DNA of 64,000 bases, from positions 3,224,001 to 3,288,000 of the forward strand of contig NZ_OZ244785.1 of NCBI RefSeq assembly GCF_965219715.1. Reading direction: 5' to 3'. Each line of letters starts with the position of its first letter. Positions within the stretch are counted from its first letter, which is position 1. The notes below the pieces were generated by a model. It searched no databases, was not told the origin of the DNA, and worked only from the letters and a program-made list of their open reading frames with translations. The position numbers and the translations under genes are program-made. This stretch comes from Bacterioplanoides sp965219715 (GTDB lineage: Bacteria; Pseudomonadota; Gammaproteobacteria; Pseudomonadales; Oceanobacteraceae). Positions 28,642-38,634 of the stretch are shown piece after piece.

Positions 28642-29309
28642 TGTTTGATCTTAAGCTGACCCATGATGACTCCGTGGCATATCGCGAAACCGAACATACT
28701 AAGGCCAAAAAGGCTCACACCCGCCAGCGTTTGCTGAAGGCCGCCCGTGCCTTGGTGGCAGAAGGCGGCTTTGCGGCGGCGACGGCAGCGGCTGTCGCCA
28801 AGCGTTCAGAAGTGGCGGCGGGCAGTATCTATCGTCATTTCCCCAATAAAGCGGAACTGGTGGCTGAGGTGTTTCGATATGCCACCGAACATGAAGTTGA
28901 GATGGTGTATCAGGCGACACAAACAAACAGCGGTTGTGCTGAGCGTTTGCAGGCTGGTTTAACCGTATTCGCCCAGCGGGCGTTACAAGGCCCGCGGCTG
29001 GCGTATGCGTTGATCGCTGAGCCGGTTGATCCACGTGTCGAAGAAGAGCGTCTGAAATACCGTCTGGCGTATGCCGAAATTTTTGAAGATCTGATTCGTG
29101 AAGGTATGGCTGCCGGAGAATTCGTCGACCAGGAACCGGCGTTATCAGCGGCAGCATTGGTCGGTATGTTATCTGAATCGTTAATTGGCCCGTTATTTTT
29201 GCAGCGCGAACACACGGCAATAAACAACGGCGATCAGCCTGATCACACATTATTGATCGGCCAATTAAATGCGTTATGCCTGAGAGCTGTTGGCTGTCAG
29301 AAAAATTAG
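28632..29309 (+). CDS. TetR/AcrR-family transcriptional regulator
   Basis: A 225-aa repressor. The helix-turn-helix (about residues 30-75) reads RLLKAARALVAEGGFAAAT then SIYRHFPNKAELVAEVFRYA. The C-terminal ligand domain is generic. The ATG at 28632 sits within an operator-like palindrome and lacks a ribosome-binding site; a GTG at 28674 would remove 14 residues before the DNA-binding domain, so the true start is uncertain. It lies 43 bp upstream of the AidB-type gene and is probably co-transcribed with it. The ligand may be an acyl-CoA, by context only. Confidence 0.86.
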   Translation: MIHLFDLKLTHDDSVAYRETEHTKAKKAHTRQRLLKAARALVAEGGFAAATAAAVAKRSEVAAGSIYRHFPNKAELVAEVFRYATEHEVEMVYQATQTNSGCAERLQAGLTVFAQRALQGPRLAYALIAEPVDPRVEEERLKYRLAYAEIFEDLIREGMAAGEFVDQEPALSAAALVGMLSESLIGPLFLQREHTAINNGDQPDHTLLIGQLNALCLRAVGCQKN

Positions 29310-29352
29310 TACGTTATTTTCGTAAAAATAAAAAAACAGCGAGGAACCAGTA

Positions 29353-31053
29353 ATGAGCCAAGACCTGGAATTTGATGTAGAAAAACACAAAGCGGCAGCA
29401 GAAACCCATCCAGTGTTCAATCAGCCAACCGCGCTGGAAAACTACAATGCCTATACCAGTGATGCTGCATTGCAATACTGGACCAAAGCCTACGGTGGTG
29501 AGTGGGCGGAAGATCGTCTGCAGCAATACGGCGCATTAGCTGGTGGTGATTTAATTGAAGCCGGTTTTCTCGCCAACGAGAATAAACCTACTTTTTATCC
29601 CCATGACCGTTTTGGTAATCGCATCGATTTAGCCAAGTTCCACCCGGCTTATCACGAGTTAATGAGCAGCGCGATTGAAGCTGGCTTACATTCTTTGCCA
29701 TGGGTAGAAAAAGACGAAAATGGTAAGGGTAAAAAAGGCGCACACGTTGCCCGTGCAGCGATGGAATATATGCACAATCAGGCGGACTCCGGTTCTGGCT
29801 GTCCGTTAACCATGACCTTTGCTGCGGTACCAGCATTGCAGTATTCGCCGGAAGTGGCGAAGCAGTGGATTCCGAAAATCGTGGCGAAAAAATACGATGG
29901 TCGTAACGTACCTTTCTTCGAAAAAGAAGGCGTGACCATTGGTATGGCGATGACGGAAAAGCAGGGCGGTTCCGATGTTCGTGCTAACACCACCCGCGCT
30001 TATCCGTTAACCGACGAATTAGGTAACGGTAAAGAATACGAGCTGGTTGGCCATAAGTGGTTCTGCTCCGCACCAATGTGTGATGCCTTCTTAATTCTGG
30101 CGTACACCGAAAAAGGTTTGTCCTGTTTTCTGATGCCACGCTGGCGTCCGGATGGCAGCAAAAATGCCATGTATGTTCAGCGTTTGAAAAACAAGCTGGG
30201 TAATATTTCCAACGCGTCATCGGAAATCGAATTACGTGGCGCTTACGCCTGGATGATTGGTGATGAAGGTCGCGGTGTTCGCACCATTATTGAAATGGTC
30301 TCCATGACCCGTTTCGACTGCATGGTGGGCTCAGCGTCACTGATGCGTGGTTCCCTGGCTCAGGCGATTCACCACACCTCTGGCCGCAGTGCATTTGGTA
30401 ATAATCTGCACCAGCAACCGTTAATGCAAAACGTACTGGCGGATATGGCGCTGGAATCCGAAGCCGCACTGGCGATGACCATGCGGGTTGGTCATGCGTT
30501 GGATAACCTGGACGACGAGCACGAAAACCTGTTTGCCCGTTTAGCGACCGCTGTGGGTAAATACTGGATCTGTAAACGTGCACCACACTTCACCTATGAA
30601 GCGATGGAGTGTATTGGTGGCGTTGGTTATGTCGAAGATAACGTCCTGCCGCGTCATTACCGTGAGGCGCCGGTCAACGCCATCTGGGAAGGTTCCGGCA
30701 ACGTTCAGTGTCTGGATGTATTACGCGCCATGGCTAAAGAGCCTGCGGTGGTGGATGCCTTTATTAATGAATTAAAACGCGCTGCCGGTCAGTACCCGGC
30801 GTATGACCAGTACCTGGTTGAGTTACAGGGTGAGTTCGCTGATATGGACACGCTGGAATATCGCTCCCGTACAGTCGTCGACAAACTGGCGATTGCACTA
30901 CAGGCATCGGTACTGATTCAGAAAGGTGAAAAAGACATCGCTGCTGCTTATGTTAGTTCGCGTATCGCCCACAATGGTGCGGTGAACTTTGGTACTTTGG
31001 GTACCGATGTGAACTGTGAAGCCATTATGAAACGTGCCCAACCACAGCTGTAA
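29353..31053 (+). CDS. aidB: AidB-like acyl-CoA dehydrogenase
   Basis: A 566-aa flavoprotein of the AidB subclass, longer than typical acyl-CoA dehydrogenases. The N-terminal HPVFNQPTALENYNAYTSD resembles the AidB opening; further features are GMAMTEKQGGSDVRANTTRA, SMTRFDCMVGSASLMRGSLA and a final ECIGGVGYVEDNVLPRHYREA block. E. coli AidB is part of the adaptive response to alkylation and has weak isovaleryl-CoA dehydrogenase activity. Here it follows a TetR regulator, not Ada, so lipid metabolism is as likely as DNA protection. A terminator hairpin follows. Confidence 0.85.
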   Translation: MSQDLEFDVEKHKAAAETHPVFNQPTALENYNAYTSDAALQYWTKAYGGEWAEDRLQQYGALAGGDLIEAGFLANENKPTFYPHDRFGNRIDLAKFHPAYHELMSSAIEAGLHSLPWVEKDENGKGKKGAHVARAAMEYMHNQADSGSGCPLTMTFAAVPALQYSPEVAKQWIPKIVAKKYDGRNVPFFEKEGVTIGMAMTEKQGGSDVRANTTRAYPLTDELGNGKEYELVGHKWFCSAPMCDAFLILAYTEKGLSCFLMPRWRPDGSKNAMYVQRLKNKLGNISNASSEIELRGAYAWMIGDEGRGVRTIIEMVSMTRFDCMVGSASLMRGSLAQAIHHTSGRSAFGNNLHQQPLMQNVLADMALESEAALAMTMRVGHALDNLDDEHENLFARLATAVGKYWICKRAPHFTYEAMECIGGVGYVEDNVLPRHYREAPVNAIWEGSGNVQCLDVLRAMAKEPAVVDAFINELKRAAGQYPAYDQYLVELQGEFADMDTLEYRSRTVVDKLAIALQASVLIQKGEKDIAAAYVSSRIAHNGAVNFGTLGTDVNCEAIMKRAQPQL

Positions 31054-31083
31054 CTTTATTTCATCAGTACCTCTTCCAAACAC

Positions 31084-31113
31084 AATGTCGTATACCTTTG
31101 GGTATGCGACATT
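31084..31113 (+). terminator. Hairpin after the aidB-like gene
   Basis: 13-bp arms (AATGTCGTATACC / GGTATGCGACATT) with a TTTG loop; the only mismatch is a U-G wobble. Lies 30 bp past the stop. Confidence 0.7.
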
Positions 31114-31219
31114 AGTGTCATCACTATCAGCTTCTCCTGATTGCCCGATCTGCGTTGTGGCAACTCTTCTATAATTAAGGCAACATCAAACGGCTATTTG
31201 TAGTCAGGAAGGAATGGCC

Positions 31220-34200
31220 ATGACGGCTTGTATTGCACGGAGTATTGTAAACCTGTTGCCGCTGGTTTTATGCAGCCTGGTTTTACATGGCTTTTTTCCG
31301 GTTGCTGCGGTTCAGGCACAGCCGCTGTTAACGAATTTATCCCAGGCCGAACGCGACTGGCTGCAACAAAACCCTGTTATTCCTATTGGTATCGATGGAC
31401 GCTGGCCACCGGTTGATTTTGTGAATGAGGAAGGTGAAGTCTCCGGCATTCTTAAAGACCATCTGGATTACCTGCAACAGGTACTGGATGTACGTTTCGA
31501 AGCGCAACGCTTCAGCAGCTTTGGTGAAATGGCCAAGGCGGCACAGCAAGGATTAATTCCACTGGCTGCCACCATGGTGGAAACCCCAAAACGAAAACAA
31601 CACTTGTGGTTTACCCAACCGTATTTTGCGGCAATGAAGGTGTTGGTCAGTAATCGCAACGGCGAATATTTCGACAGCTTTTCGGCATTAGCCGATAAAA
31701 CCCTTGCGATTGAAGAGGGTTTTTATCTGGTCGATATTATCGAAAAAAATTACCCCGACGTTCGCATCCGTATATTCCCTTCAACCGAAAAAGCCTTAAT
31801 TGCATTATCCACCGGCAGTGTTGATGCCTACATTGGTAATCAGGCTGTTGTGCGCTGGGTGATGAGTAATCTGCAGTTAAACAATCTGGTGGTTTCGGGT
31901 GGAACCGGAATGCCACTGGCATTACAGCGATTTGCTGTTTTTAAAGATCCGGACTGGCAACCTCTGGTCAGTATTATCGATAAAGCTTTGTTATCGATGC
32001 CGGAAAAGAAAAGGCAGATGATTTTATCGAACTGGATGGCATTGCGTGAGCATCCGGCGAACAACACGTTATTCACACTGACCGAGCTTGAGCAAAAATA
32101 TCTGCAGCAATTTTCCTCGTTAACCATGGGCAGCGATACCAACTGGCCACCATTCGATTTTGTTGATGAAGAGGGTAAGCCCAAGGGCTTGTCGGCGGAG
32201 TATAACGAGCTGGTCAGCCAGCTGATTCATAAACCGTTTGTACCTGTGTATCACACAACCTGGCAGGAAACGTTAAAAGCCTTTAAGCGTGGCGAACTGG
32301 ATTTAATCTCGGGTGTTAATCCCACCGTAGAACGGCGTGAATATATGGCTTTTACCAAGCCTTATATGGTGCACCCTTATATGATTCTGGTGCACAGCGA
32401 TACACGTTTTGTGAACAGCTTTTCTGATCTTAATGGTAAGCGGGTTGGTGTTGGTGCCAGTTATGCCATTGAGGAAATTCTGCAGCGTGATCAGCCTGAT
32501 CTGGAACTGGTTCCTTTTGCCAGTGGCGAGGATGCGTTAATTGCTCTCAGTGCCAAAGAAATTGATGCGTATGTGGGGTTACTGGGCACCTCCTCCTGGA
32601 CGCTGGAAACCGTCGGTATCCGTAATGTAAAAGTGGCGGCACCAACCGGCTACCAATACAAACAATCCATTGGGGTACGAAAAGACAAACCTGAACTGGT
32701 CGAAATTCTTAATAAGGCCATCGACCATATTCCGGATTACAAACGCCAGGAAATTAAAAATAACTGGTTTAAAGTTGAATTCGAACACCAGGTCAATCGT
32801 GCTCAGGTTGTCGAAGCCGTGGTGATTACGCTGGTGGTGATTATTCCGATCCTGATTGTCATCCTGATCTGGAACCGCAAATTAAACCAGGCGCGTGAGC
32901 GTCTGCAGGAAAGTCAGAAACGCCTGGCAGAAGCCAAAGATGCCGCAGAGCAGGCCAGTCAGTTTAAAAGCCAGTTTCTGGCGAATATGTCGCATGAAAT
33001 CCGCACCCCGATGAATGCCATTGTTGGTATGAATCATTTATTACTGCGTTCCGGCCTTAATGACCGGCAGCAGGAGTACGCCGACAAAATCAAACAATCA
33101 GCCACCGCTTTATTAGGAGTGATTAACGATATTCTGGACTTTTCTAAGGTGGAAGCGGGCCGACTCGATATTGAACACGTGCCGTTTAATCTGCACAGTG
33201 TGTTCACCGAATTGTCCGACATGCTGGCCTTAAAAGCCGCGGAAAAAGGCATCGAAGTATTGCTGGATGTCGAACCGGGAATTGCGGTGAATCTGGTCGG
33301 TGACCCGCTTCGTCTTGGCCAGGTATTAATTAACCTGACCCAGAACGCGATTAAGTTTACCGATCAGGGAGAAGTGGTCGTCACTGTGCGCGAATTATCC
33401 CGTAAGGAAAGCCAGAGCGAGCTGGAATTTACGGTACGCGATACCGGCATTGGCATTGCTCCGGATGAAATGCAGCGTTTATTCGAACCTTTTACCCAGG
33501 CTGACGGCAGCAGCACCCGTAAATATGGCGGCACAGGTTTAGGTCTGAATATTTCACGGCAGCTGGTTAACCTGATGGGCGGGCAATTAAATGCCAACAG
33601 CACACCGGGTGAAGGCAGCTGTTTCAGTTTCCGTCTGAATTTCACAACCCAGGGTGAAAGCCATCAGAATCAGTTTGTGCCCGACTCACAGCTGAAAGGT
33701 TTAAAAGTTCTGGTGATTGATGACAACCCGAGTGCACGTCAGTTATTGCGCGAAATGCTTGAGTCCTTTTCTTTTCAGGTGGATACCCTGGCGGGTGGCG
33801 AAGAAGCCCTGTTCTTGCTGCAACAGCAGGAACTGTATGACGATCCTTACGGCCTGGTGATTGCCGATTGGCAAATGCCGGGCATTAACGGCATCGATAC
33901 CTTGTGTGGTATTCGCCAGGCATCGCTGTTGCACAAACCGGCAACAGTGCTGATAACAGCCTATGGCCGTGAAGATGTATTAGCCAGCGCCGAAAATCAT
34001 CAGCTGGATGCGTTATTAATTAAGCCAATTAATGCATCGATTTTGTTCGACACCATTATGCGTATTTTCAGTGAGCGCAGCTCCGCCAACAATTCTCAGC
34101 ACGACATCAGCGAAGTCTGGTTGCAGGGTAATGTGTTGCTGGTGGAGGACCATGAAATTAACCAGGCCGTTGCGCTGGAATTCCTGCACTCGGTTGGCAT

Positions 34201-35149
34201 TATCGCCGATACCGCCAGCAACGGCGTTGAAGCAATCGAAGCGATCAAACATAAAGATTACGATCTGGTGCTGATGGACCTGCAGATGCCAGTGATGGAC
34301 GGCTTACATGCCACCGCCATTATTCGTCAGGACGAGCGTTATAAAGACCTGCCAATTGTGGCGATGACGGCGCATGCAATGGAGGGAGATCGTGAGCGTT
34401 GTCTGGCAACCGGTATGAATGACCACATTGCCAAGCCAATCGACCCGGACCTGTTTGCCACCATGTTGCAACAGTGGCTTGAGCCTGCCACTGTCCGTCA
34501 CTCGCCAGCCAGTGCTGAACAGGCGCTCGAGGCCAGTCTGGAAAACATTGATGGTATCGATCTGGGTTGGGGTATCGAACGCGTGGGTGGCAACCGCCAG
34601 TTGTACTTTAACTTGCTGAAAAGTTTCCATCAGAAGCACCACAAAGACGACGAAGCGATTAAACAAGCGTTACTGCAGGACGACTTCGATAAAGCATTAC
34701 GGCTGACCCATACCTTGCGCGGGGTTGCCGGTAATATCGGCGCTCGTTTGTTCGAGAAAGATGCGGCCGAGCTGGAAGCGTTATTACGTTATTCGCGACA
34801 GGAAGGGCAGCAGGTTTTAGCCGGGATTTTGTGGCAACGATTCTGCGAAAGCTTTATGTTGGTATTTGTGAACCTGGGACGCAGTGAACTGGTCAAACAA
34901 CGTGGGGATAACGAAAACAACAGCCCTGCGTTACAACAACAATCAAGACCGGACAACGCGCGGCAAACTCTGCAAACACTGGAACGGTTGTTACAGGCAG
35001 GTGATGCCAGCGCACAACATGAGGTGGTTGCAGCGCAGGCGCTGTTATCACATGAATTAGCAAACAAGCTGAGAGAGTTGGTTGACGAGTTTGAGTTTGA
35101 ACAAGCCCGTCAGCTGGTTACCGACGCTCTGCAACAGCTAAAGGAGTGA
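31220..35149 (+). CDS. BvgS/EvgS-type hybrid sensor histidine kinase
   Basis: A 1309-aa membrane kinase; ATG 31220 is favoured over 31214 because the AGGAAGG ribosome-binding site then has 7-nt spacing. Domain order: signal peptide; two tandem periplasmic solute-binding (SBP_bac_3) domains (about 35-275 and 290-520, with matching GIDGRWPPVDFV and GSDTNWPPFDFV segments); one membrane helix (about 531-551); HisKA with the phospho-histidine in FLANMSHEIRTPMNAIVGM (near 592); HATPase; two receiver domains (phospho-Asp in VIADWQMPG near 882 and VLMDLQMPVMDG near 1017); and a C-terminal Hpt (LTHTLRGVAGNIGA near 1162). It probably senses a small periplasmic ligand. Four bases before an HD-GYP regulator gene. 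Confidence 0.92.
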   Translation: MTACIARSIVNLLPLVLCSLVLHGFFPVAAVQAQPLLTNLSQAERDWLQQNPVIPIGIDGRWPPVDFVNEEGEVSGILKDHLDYLQQVLDVRFEAQRFSSFGEMAKAAQQGLIPLAATMVETPKRKQHLWFTQPYFAAMKVLVSNRNGEYFDSFSALADKTLAIEEGFYLVDIIEKNYPDVRIRIFPSTEKALIALSTGSVDAYIGNQAVVRWVMSNLQLNNLVVSGGTGMPLALQRFAVFKDPDWQPLVSIIDKALLSMPEKKRQMILSNWMALREHPANNTLFTLTELEQKYLQQFSSLTMGSDTNWPPFDFVDEEGKPKGLSAEYNELVSQLIHKPFVPVYHTTWQETLKAFKRGELDLISGVNPTVERREYMAFTKPYMVHPYMILVHSDTRFVNSFSDLNGKRVGVGASYAIEEILQRDQPDLELVPFASGEDALIALSAKEIDAYVGLLGTSSWTLETVGIRNVKVAAPTGYQYKQSIGVRKDKPELVEILNKAIDHIPDYKRQEIKNNWFKVEFEHQVNRAQVVEAVVITLVVIIPILIVILIWNRKLNQARERLQESQKRLAEAKDAAEQASQFKSQFLANMSHEIRTPMNAIVGMNHLLLRSGLNDRQQEYADKIKQSATALLGVINDILDFSKVEAGRLDIEHVPFNLHSVFTELSDMLALKAAEKGIEVLLDVEPGIAVNLVGDPLRLGQVLINLTQNAIKFTDQGEVVVTVRELSRKESQSELEFTVRDTGIGIAPDEMQRLFEPFTQADGSSTRKYGGTGLGLNISRQLVNLMGGQLNANSTPGEGSCFSFRLNFTTQGESHQNQFVPDSQLKGLKVLVIDDNPSARQLLREMLESFSFQVDTLAGGEEALFLLQQQELYDDPYGLVIADWQMPGINGIDTLCGIRQASLLHKPATVLITAYGREDVLASAENHQLDALLIKPINASILFDTIMRIFSERSSANNSQHDISEVWLQGNVLLVEDHEINQAVALEFLHSVGIIADTASNGVEAIEAIKHKDYDLVLMDLQMPVMDGLHATAIIRQDERYKDLPIVAMTAHAMEGDRERCLATGMNDHIAKPIDPDLFATMLQQWLEPATVRHSPASAEQALEASLENIDGIDLGWGIERVGGNRQLYFNLLKSFHQKHHKDDEAIKQALLQDDFDKALRLTHTLRGVAGNIGARLFEKDAAELEALLRYSRQEGQQVLAGILWQRFCESFMLVFVNLGRSELVKQRGDNENNSPALQQQSRPDNARQTLQTLERLLQAGDASAQHEVVAAQALLSHELANKLRELVDEFEFEQARQLVTDALQQLKE

Positions 35150-35152
35150 GGG

Positions 35153-36253
35153 ATGGAAAAGGAACGTATTTTAATCGTTGATGATGAAGCCTTTTACATA
35201 AAAGTTCTGGTGGAGCTACTCAGTCCTGATTACCACGTAACGCTGGCGAAAAGTGGCGAACAAGCACTGAAACTGATGGCGGCTGAGCCACTGCCCGATT
35301 TGGTATTACTGGATATTCTGATGCCGGGCCTGAGTGGCTATGACGTGTGTCAGGCCATCAAAGGTGACGGACGCACCCAGGATATTCCGGTCATTTTCCT
35401 TACCGTGAAAAGCGAAGTGGAAGATGAAGTTAAAGGCTTTCAAAGTGGCGCTTGTGATTATATTGCCAAGCCATTTTCACCACCCATTGTCACCGCCCGG
35501 GTGGCGACCCATCTGGCGTTACAACGCTCGCGTAAAGAATTAAAAGTGTACGCCGAACAGCTGGAGCAGCGGGTGCGGGAACGTACCGAAGAAATCTCCC
35601 GTACTCAGGATGTTGCCATTTTTTGTATGACGTCACTGGCGGAAACCCGTGACGTTGAAACCGGTATGCATATTCGTCGTACGCAACATTATGTCCGTGC
35701 ATTGGCTGAACACCTGAACAGTCATGAACGTTTTCATACCCACTTAAACGATGACTTTATCGAACTATTATTTAAGTCAGCGCCATTACATGACATCGGC
35801 AAAGTTGGTGTGCCTGACAGTATTTTATTAAAGCCGGGTAAGCTGGATGCGGATGAGTGGCAGGAAATGAAACGCCACACGGAATACGGCAAAGCGGCGA
35901 TTGATAATGCAGAAAAAGAATACGGTCCGTCACCGTTTCTCAGTGTTGCCAAAGAAATTGCTTATTACCACCACGAGCGTTGGGATGGCTGTGGTTACCC
36001 GGAAGGCCTGAAGGGGGAAGAAATTCCGCTCTCGGCACGACTGATGGCGGTTGCCGATTGTTTTGACGCACTGATTTCCAAGCGGGTGTATAAATCTGCA
36101 TTTACCTTTGAGCAGGCCGGGCAGATTATTCGCGATGGTCGTGGCAGCCATTTTGATCCGGATGTTGTGGATGCCTTTATAACGCTGGAGTCGGTATTTA
36201 TCGATATTGCTGAGCGTTTTGCCGATGAGGAGATGACCGCTCCCGCTATTTAA
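35153..36253 (+). CDS. Response regulator with HD-GYP domain (cyclic-di-GMP phosphodiesterase)
   Basis: A 366-aa protein with an N-terminal receiver domain (phospho-Asp in LVLLDILMPGLSGYD near residue 53) and a C-terminal HD-GYP domain with HDIGKVGVPDSIL (near 212) and HHERWDGCGYPEGLKG (near 275). HD-GYP enzymes hydrolyse cyclic-di-GMP. It begins three bases after the hybrid kinase gene, so the two form a signalling pair in which kinase phosphorelay may set phosphodiesterase activity; that link is inferred. Confidence 0.92.
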   Translation: MEKERILIVDDEAFYIKVLVELLSPDYHVTLAKSGEQALKLMAAEPLPDLVLLDILMPGLSGYDVCQAIKGDGRTQDIPVIFLTVKSEVEDEVKGFQSGACDYIAKPFSPPIVTARVATHLALQRSRKELKVYAEQLEQRVRERTEEISRTQDVAIFCMTSLAETRDVETGMHIRRTQHYVRALAEHLNSHERFHTHLNDDFIELLFKSAPLHDIGKVGVPDSILLKPGKLDADEWQEMKRHTEYGKAAIDNAEKEYGPSPFLSVAKEIAYYHHERWDGCGYPEGLKGEEIPLSARLMAVADCFDALISKRVYKSAFTFEQAGQIIRDGRGSHFDPDVVDAFITLESVFIDIAERFADEEMTAPAI

Positions 36254-36277
36254 ACTAACGGCAGCGGTAACCCGCGA

Positions 36278-36643
36278 TTATTCGCTGGCAGCAACAGGTT
36301 CTTGTTCGGTTGCTGCAGATTCTGCATTCTGAATTAATTCTTCATCGGTCTGGCCGTTATCAGTCGCGGCGGTCTGACAGTCCCAGCCCCAGCCTTGTTG
36401 TTTCTCAACAAATGCCTGAGCTTTCTCTTCACAATAACCTTCAGCGTTCTGAGCGTTCCACAGAGTTTGTGTGCCGGTTGATTTGGTGTATTGCACTTCA
36501 CATGGCACAGCAGCTTCACCACTGTATACCACTTCGATGACGCGGGTTTCGGCATCGTGTGTACAAACGGTTTTGCTGTTTTCGATGGCCATGGCAGAAG
36601 AAGCCAGCAGTGTCAGTGAGGTTAAGGCGATTAACTTTTTCAT
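36278..36643 (-). CDS. Hypothetical small secreted protein
   Basis: A 121-aa protein with a clear Sec signal peptide (MKKLIALTSLTLLASSAMA) and an acidic, glutamine-rich tail. The mature region holds four cysteines (in KTVCTHD, VPCEVQY, GYCEEK and GWDCQT), suggesting two disulfides in the periplasm. No family recognised. Convergent with the HD-GYP gene, 24 bp apart. Confidence 0.7.
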   Translation of the reverse strand: MKKLIALTSLTLLASSAMAIENSKTVCTHDAETRVIEVVYSGEAAVPCEVQYTKSTGTQTLWNAQNAEGYCEEKAQAFVEKQQGWGWDCQTAATDNGQTDEELIQNAESAATEQEPVAASE

Positions 36644-36794
36644 AACGATATCCTTTCTTGTGTGAATAATTAACAGCAGTTAATAGAAAGGATTTTGTTG
36701 CGGTGGTCAATCATGAGTTGGTGTTATCTGCAGCGAGGGTTGACCTTGGTCTGTTTGTGGCAGGCTGGAGCAGACAGATCAGGGCAACAGGCAT

Positions 36795-36822
36795 AAAAAA
36801 ACCACCTTGCGGTGGTTTTTTT
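36795..36822 (-). terminator. Intrinsic terminator of rho
   Basis: ACCACC/GGTGGT stem with A/T runs on both sides and a TTGC loop, about 20 bp past the rho stop. The flanking runs could make it work in both directions. Confidence 0.85.
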
Positions 36823-36843
36823 AATGCTTCGCTTACGCCGGGC

Positions 36844-38106
36844 TTATTTGCCACCACGCATGGAGTCGAAGAATTCGTCATTGGTCTTGGTCTGACGCAG
36901 CTTATCGAGCATAAATTCGATGGCTTGTACGTCTTCCATTTCGCTCATCAGCTTACGCAGAATCCACAGACGTTGCAGATCCGCTTCGCGGAACATCATG
37001 TCTTCACGACGAGTACCGGAGCGACGGATGTTGATAGCCGGATAGATGCGTTTTTCAGCAATCTTACGATCCAGGTGTAATTCCTGGTTACCGGTACCTT
37101 TAAATTCTTCGAAGATCACTTCGTCCATCTTCGAGCCGGTATCAACCAGCGCGGTTGCGATGATGGTTAATGAACCACCTTCTTCAACGTTACGGGCGGC
37201 ACCAAAGAAACGTTTTGGTTTTTCCAGAGCGTTGGCATCCACACCACCGGTTAATACCTTACCGGAGCTTGGTACCACGGTGTTGTAAGCACGAGCCAGA
37301 CGGGTGATGGAATCCAGCAGGATAACCACGTCACGCTTGTGTTCAACCAGACGTTTGGCTTTTTCGATCACCATTTCAGCAACCTGAACGTGACGTGCTG
37401 GTGGCTCATCGAACGTCGATGCCACAACTTCACCACGTACCGAGCGACGCATTTCGGTTACTTCTTCCGGACGTTCGTCGATCAGCAGTACGATCAGTTC
37501 AGCTTCCGGATTGTTGCGGGTAATCGCCTGTGCTGTGGTTTGCAGCAACATGGTTTTACCGGCTTTTGGTGGTGCTACGATCAGGCCACGCTGACCTTTA
37601 CCAATCGGAGCAATCAGGTCGAGTACACGGGAAGACAGGTCTTCGGTAGAACCATTACCCACTTCCAGTACCAGGCGCTCATCCGGGAACAGAGGTGTTA
37701 AGTTCTCGAATAAGATTTTGGATTTGGCATTTTCTGGTTTGTCGTCGTTAATTTTTGCGACTTTCAGCATCGCAAAATAACGTTCGCCATCTTTAGGTGG
37801 GCGAATTTTACCTTCAATCTTGTCACCCTTACGCAGGTTAAAGCGACGAATCTGGCTAGGAGATACATAAATATCATCCGGGCCTGCCAGGTAAGAACTG
37901 CTGGCGCTGCGCAGGAAACCGAAACCATCCTGAAGGATCTCAAGTACACCCTCACCGTAAATGTCTTCACCACTTTTGGCGTGGTTTTTCAGGATCGCGA
38001 AAATGATGTCCTGCTTACGTGTACGACTCACGTGTTCCAGGTTCATTTCTTTAGCGATGGCTAACAGCTCAGGTACGGATTTGAGTTTAAGATCGGAAAG
38101 ATTCAT
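36844..38106 (-). CDS. rho: Transcription termination factor Rho
   Basis: A 420-aa hexameric RNA helicase of standard length. The N-terminal Rho domain starts MNLSDLKLKSVPELL, the RNA-binding fold carries DGFGFLRS, the ATPase Walker A is APPKAGKTMLLQ, and the Walker B and Q-loop regions read VVILLDSITRLARAYN and PSSGKVLTGGVD. Terminates Rho-dependent transcripts. It lies downstream of trxA on the same strand, a conserved gammaproteobacterial order, separated by 201 bp with hairpins. Confidence 0.97.
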   Translation of the reverse strand: MNLSDLKLKSVPELLAIAKEMNLEHVSRTRKQDIIFAILKNHAKSGEDIYGEGVLEILQDGFGFLRSASSSYLAGPDDIYVSPSQIRRFNLRKGDKIEGKIRPPKDGERYFAMLKVAKINDDKPENAKSKILFENLTPLFPDERLVLEVGNGSTEDLSSRVLDLIAPIGKGQRGLIVAPPKAGKTMLLQTTAQAITRNNPEAELIVLLIDERPEEVTEMRRSVRGEVVASTFDEPPARHVQVAEMVIEKAKRLVEHKRDVVILLDSITRLARAYNTVVPSSGKVLTGGVDANALEKPKRFFGAARNVEEGGSLTIIATALVDTGSKMDEVIFEEFKGTGNQELHLDRKIAEKRIYPAINIRRSGTRREDMMFREADLQRLWILRKLMSEMEDVQAIEFMLDKLRQTKTNDEFFDSMRGGK

Positions 38107-38223
38107 ACAGGTAGGTTTGTGTTATTAGGAAATTAAAAGATTTAAAAAAGAAGAGAGCGCCAGGACGGCGTTGAATGATTAAGGACTATAGACAGGAATT
38201 TTTGGGGTGTCTACAGCGAAAAC

Positions 38224-38255
38224 GCATAAAAAGTGCAGTTTCCGTCTTTTTATGC
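38224..38255 (-). terminator. Inverted repeat in the trxA-rho spacer
   Basis: Perfect 10-bp arms GCATAAAAAG/CTTTTTATGC with a 12-nt loop, about 120 bp upstream of rho. It may be a second terminator or part of rho leader control. Confidence 0.45.
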
Positions 38256-38265
38256 CTTTATCGCC

Positions 38266-38293
38266 CGAAAACGGCGTGGTTATGCCGTTTTCG
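38266..38293 (-). terminator. Hairpin downstream of trxA
   Basis: Perfect 10-bp arms CGAAAACGGC/GCCGTTTTCG with an 8-nt loop, 15 bp past the trxA stop. Confidence 0.6.
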
Positions 38294-38307
38294 CGCAGGA
38301 AACAGTC

Positions 38308-38634
38308 TTATAAAGACTGTTCAATAAAAGAAGTCAGCTCAGACTTGCTCATTGCACCAATTTTGGTGGCTTCGGCGTTGCCGTTTTTGAACAGGATCAG
38401 AGTTGGGATAGAACGGATACCGAATTTAGGTGCCGTTGCTTCGTTCTGGTCGATGTTCAGCTTAGCGATTTTCAGCTTGCCTTCGTATTCTTCAGCGATC
38501 TCTTCCAGTACCGGAGCGATCATTTTACAAGGACCACACCACTCAGCCCAGAAATCCACCAGTACAGGTACGTCAGAACCCAGTACGTCAGCGTCAAATG
38601 AATCGTCAGATACGGTCAGGATTTGGTCACTCAT
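38308..38634 (-). CDS. trxA: Thioredoxin
   Basis: A 108-aa thioredoxin with the redox site WCGPCK in the expected place (FWAEWCGPCKMIAPVLEEIA) and the cis-proline region IRSIPTLILF. Cytoplasmic disulfide reductase for ribonucleotide reductase and other targets. A strong AAGGGG ribosome-binding site precedes the ATG. Upstream of rho and divergent from ppx. Confidence 0.96.
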   Translation of the reverse strand: MSDQILTVSDDSFDADVLGSDVPVLVDFWAEWCGPCKMIAPVLEEIAEEYEGKLKIAKLNIDQNEATAPKFGIRSIPTLILFKNGNAEATKIGAMSKSELTSFIEQSL

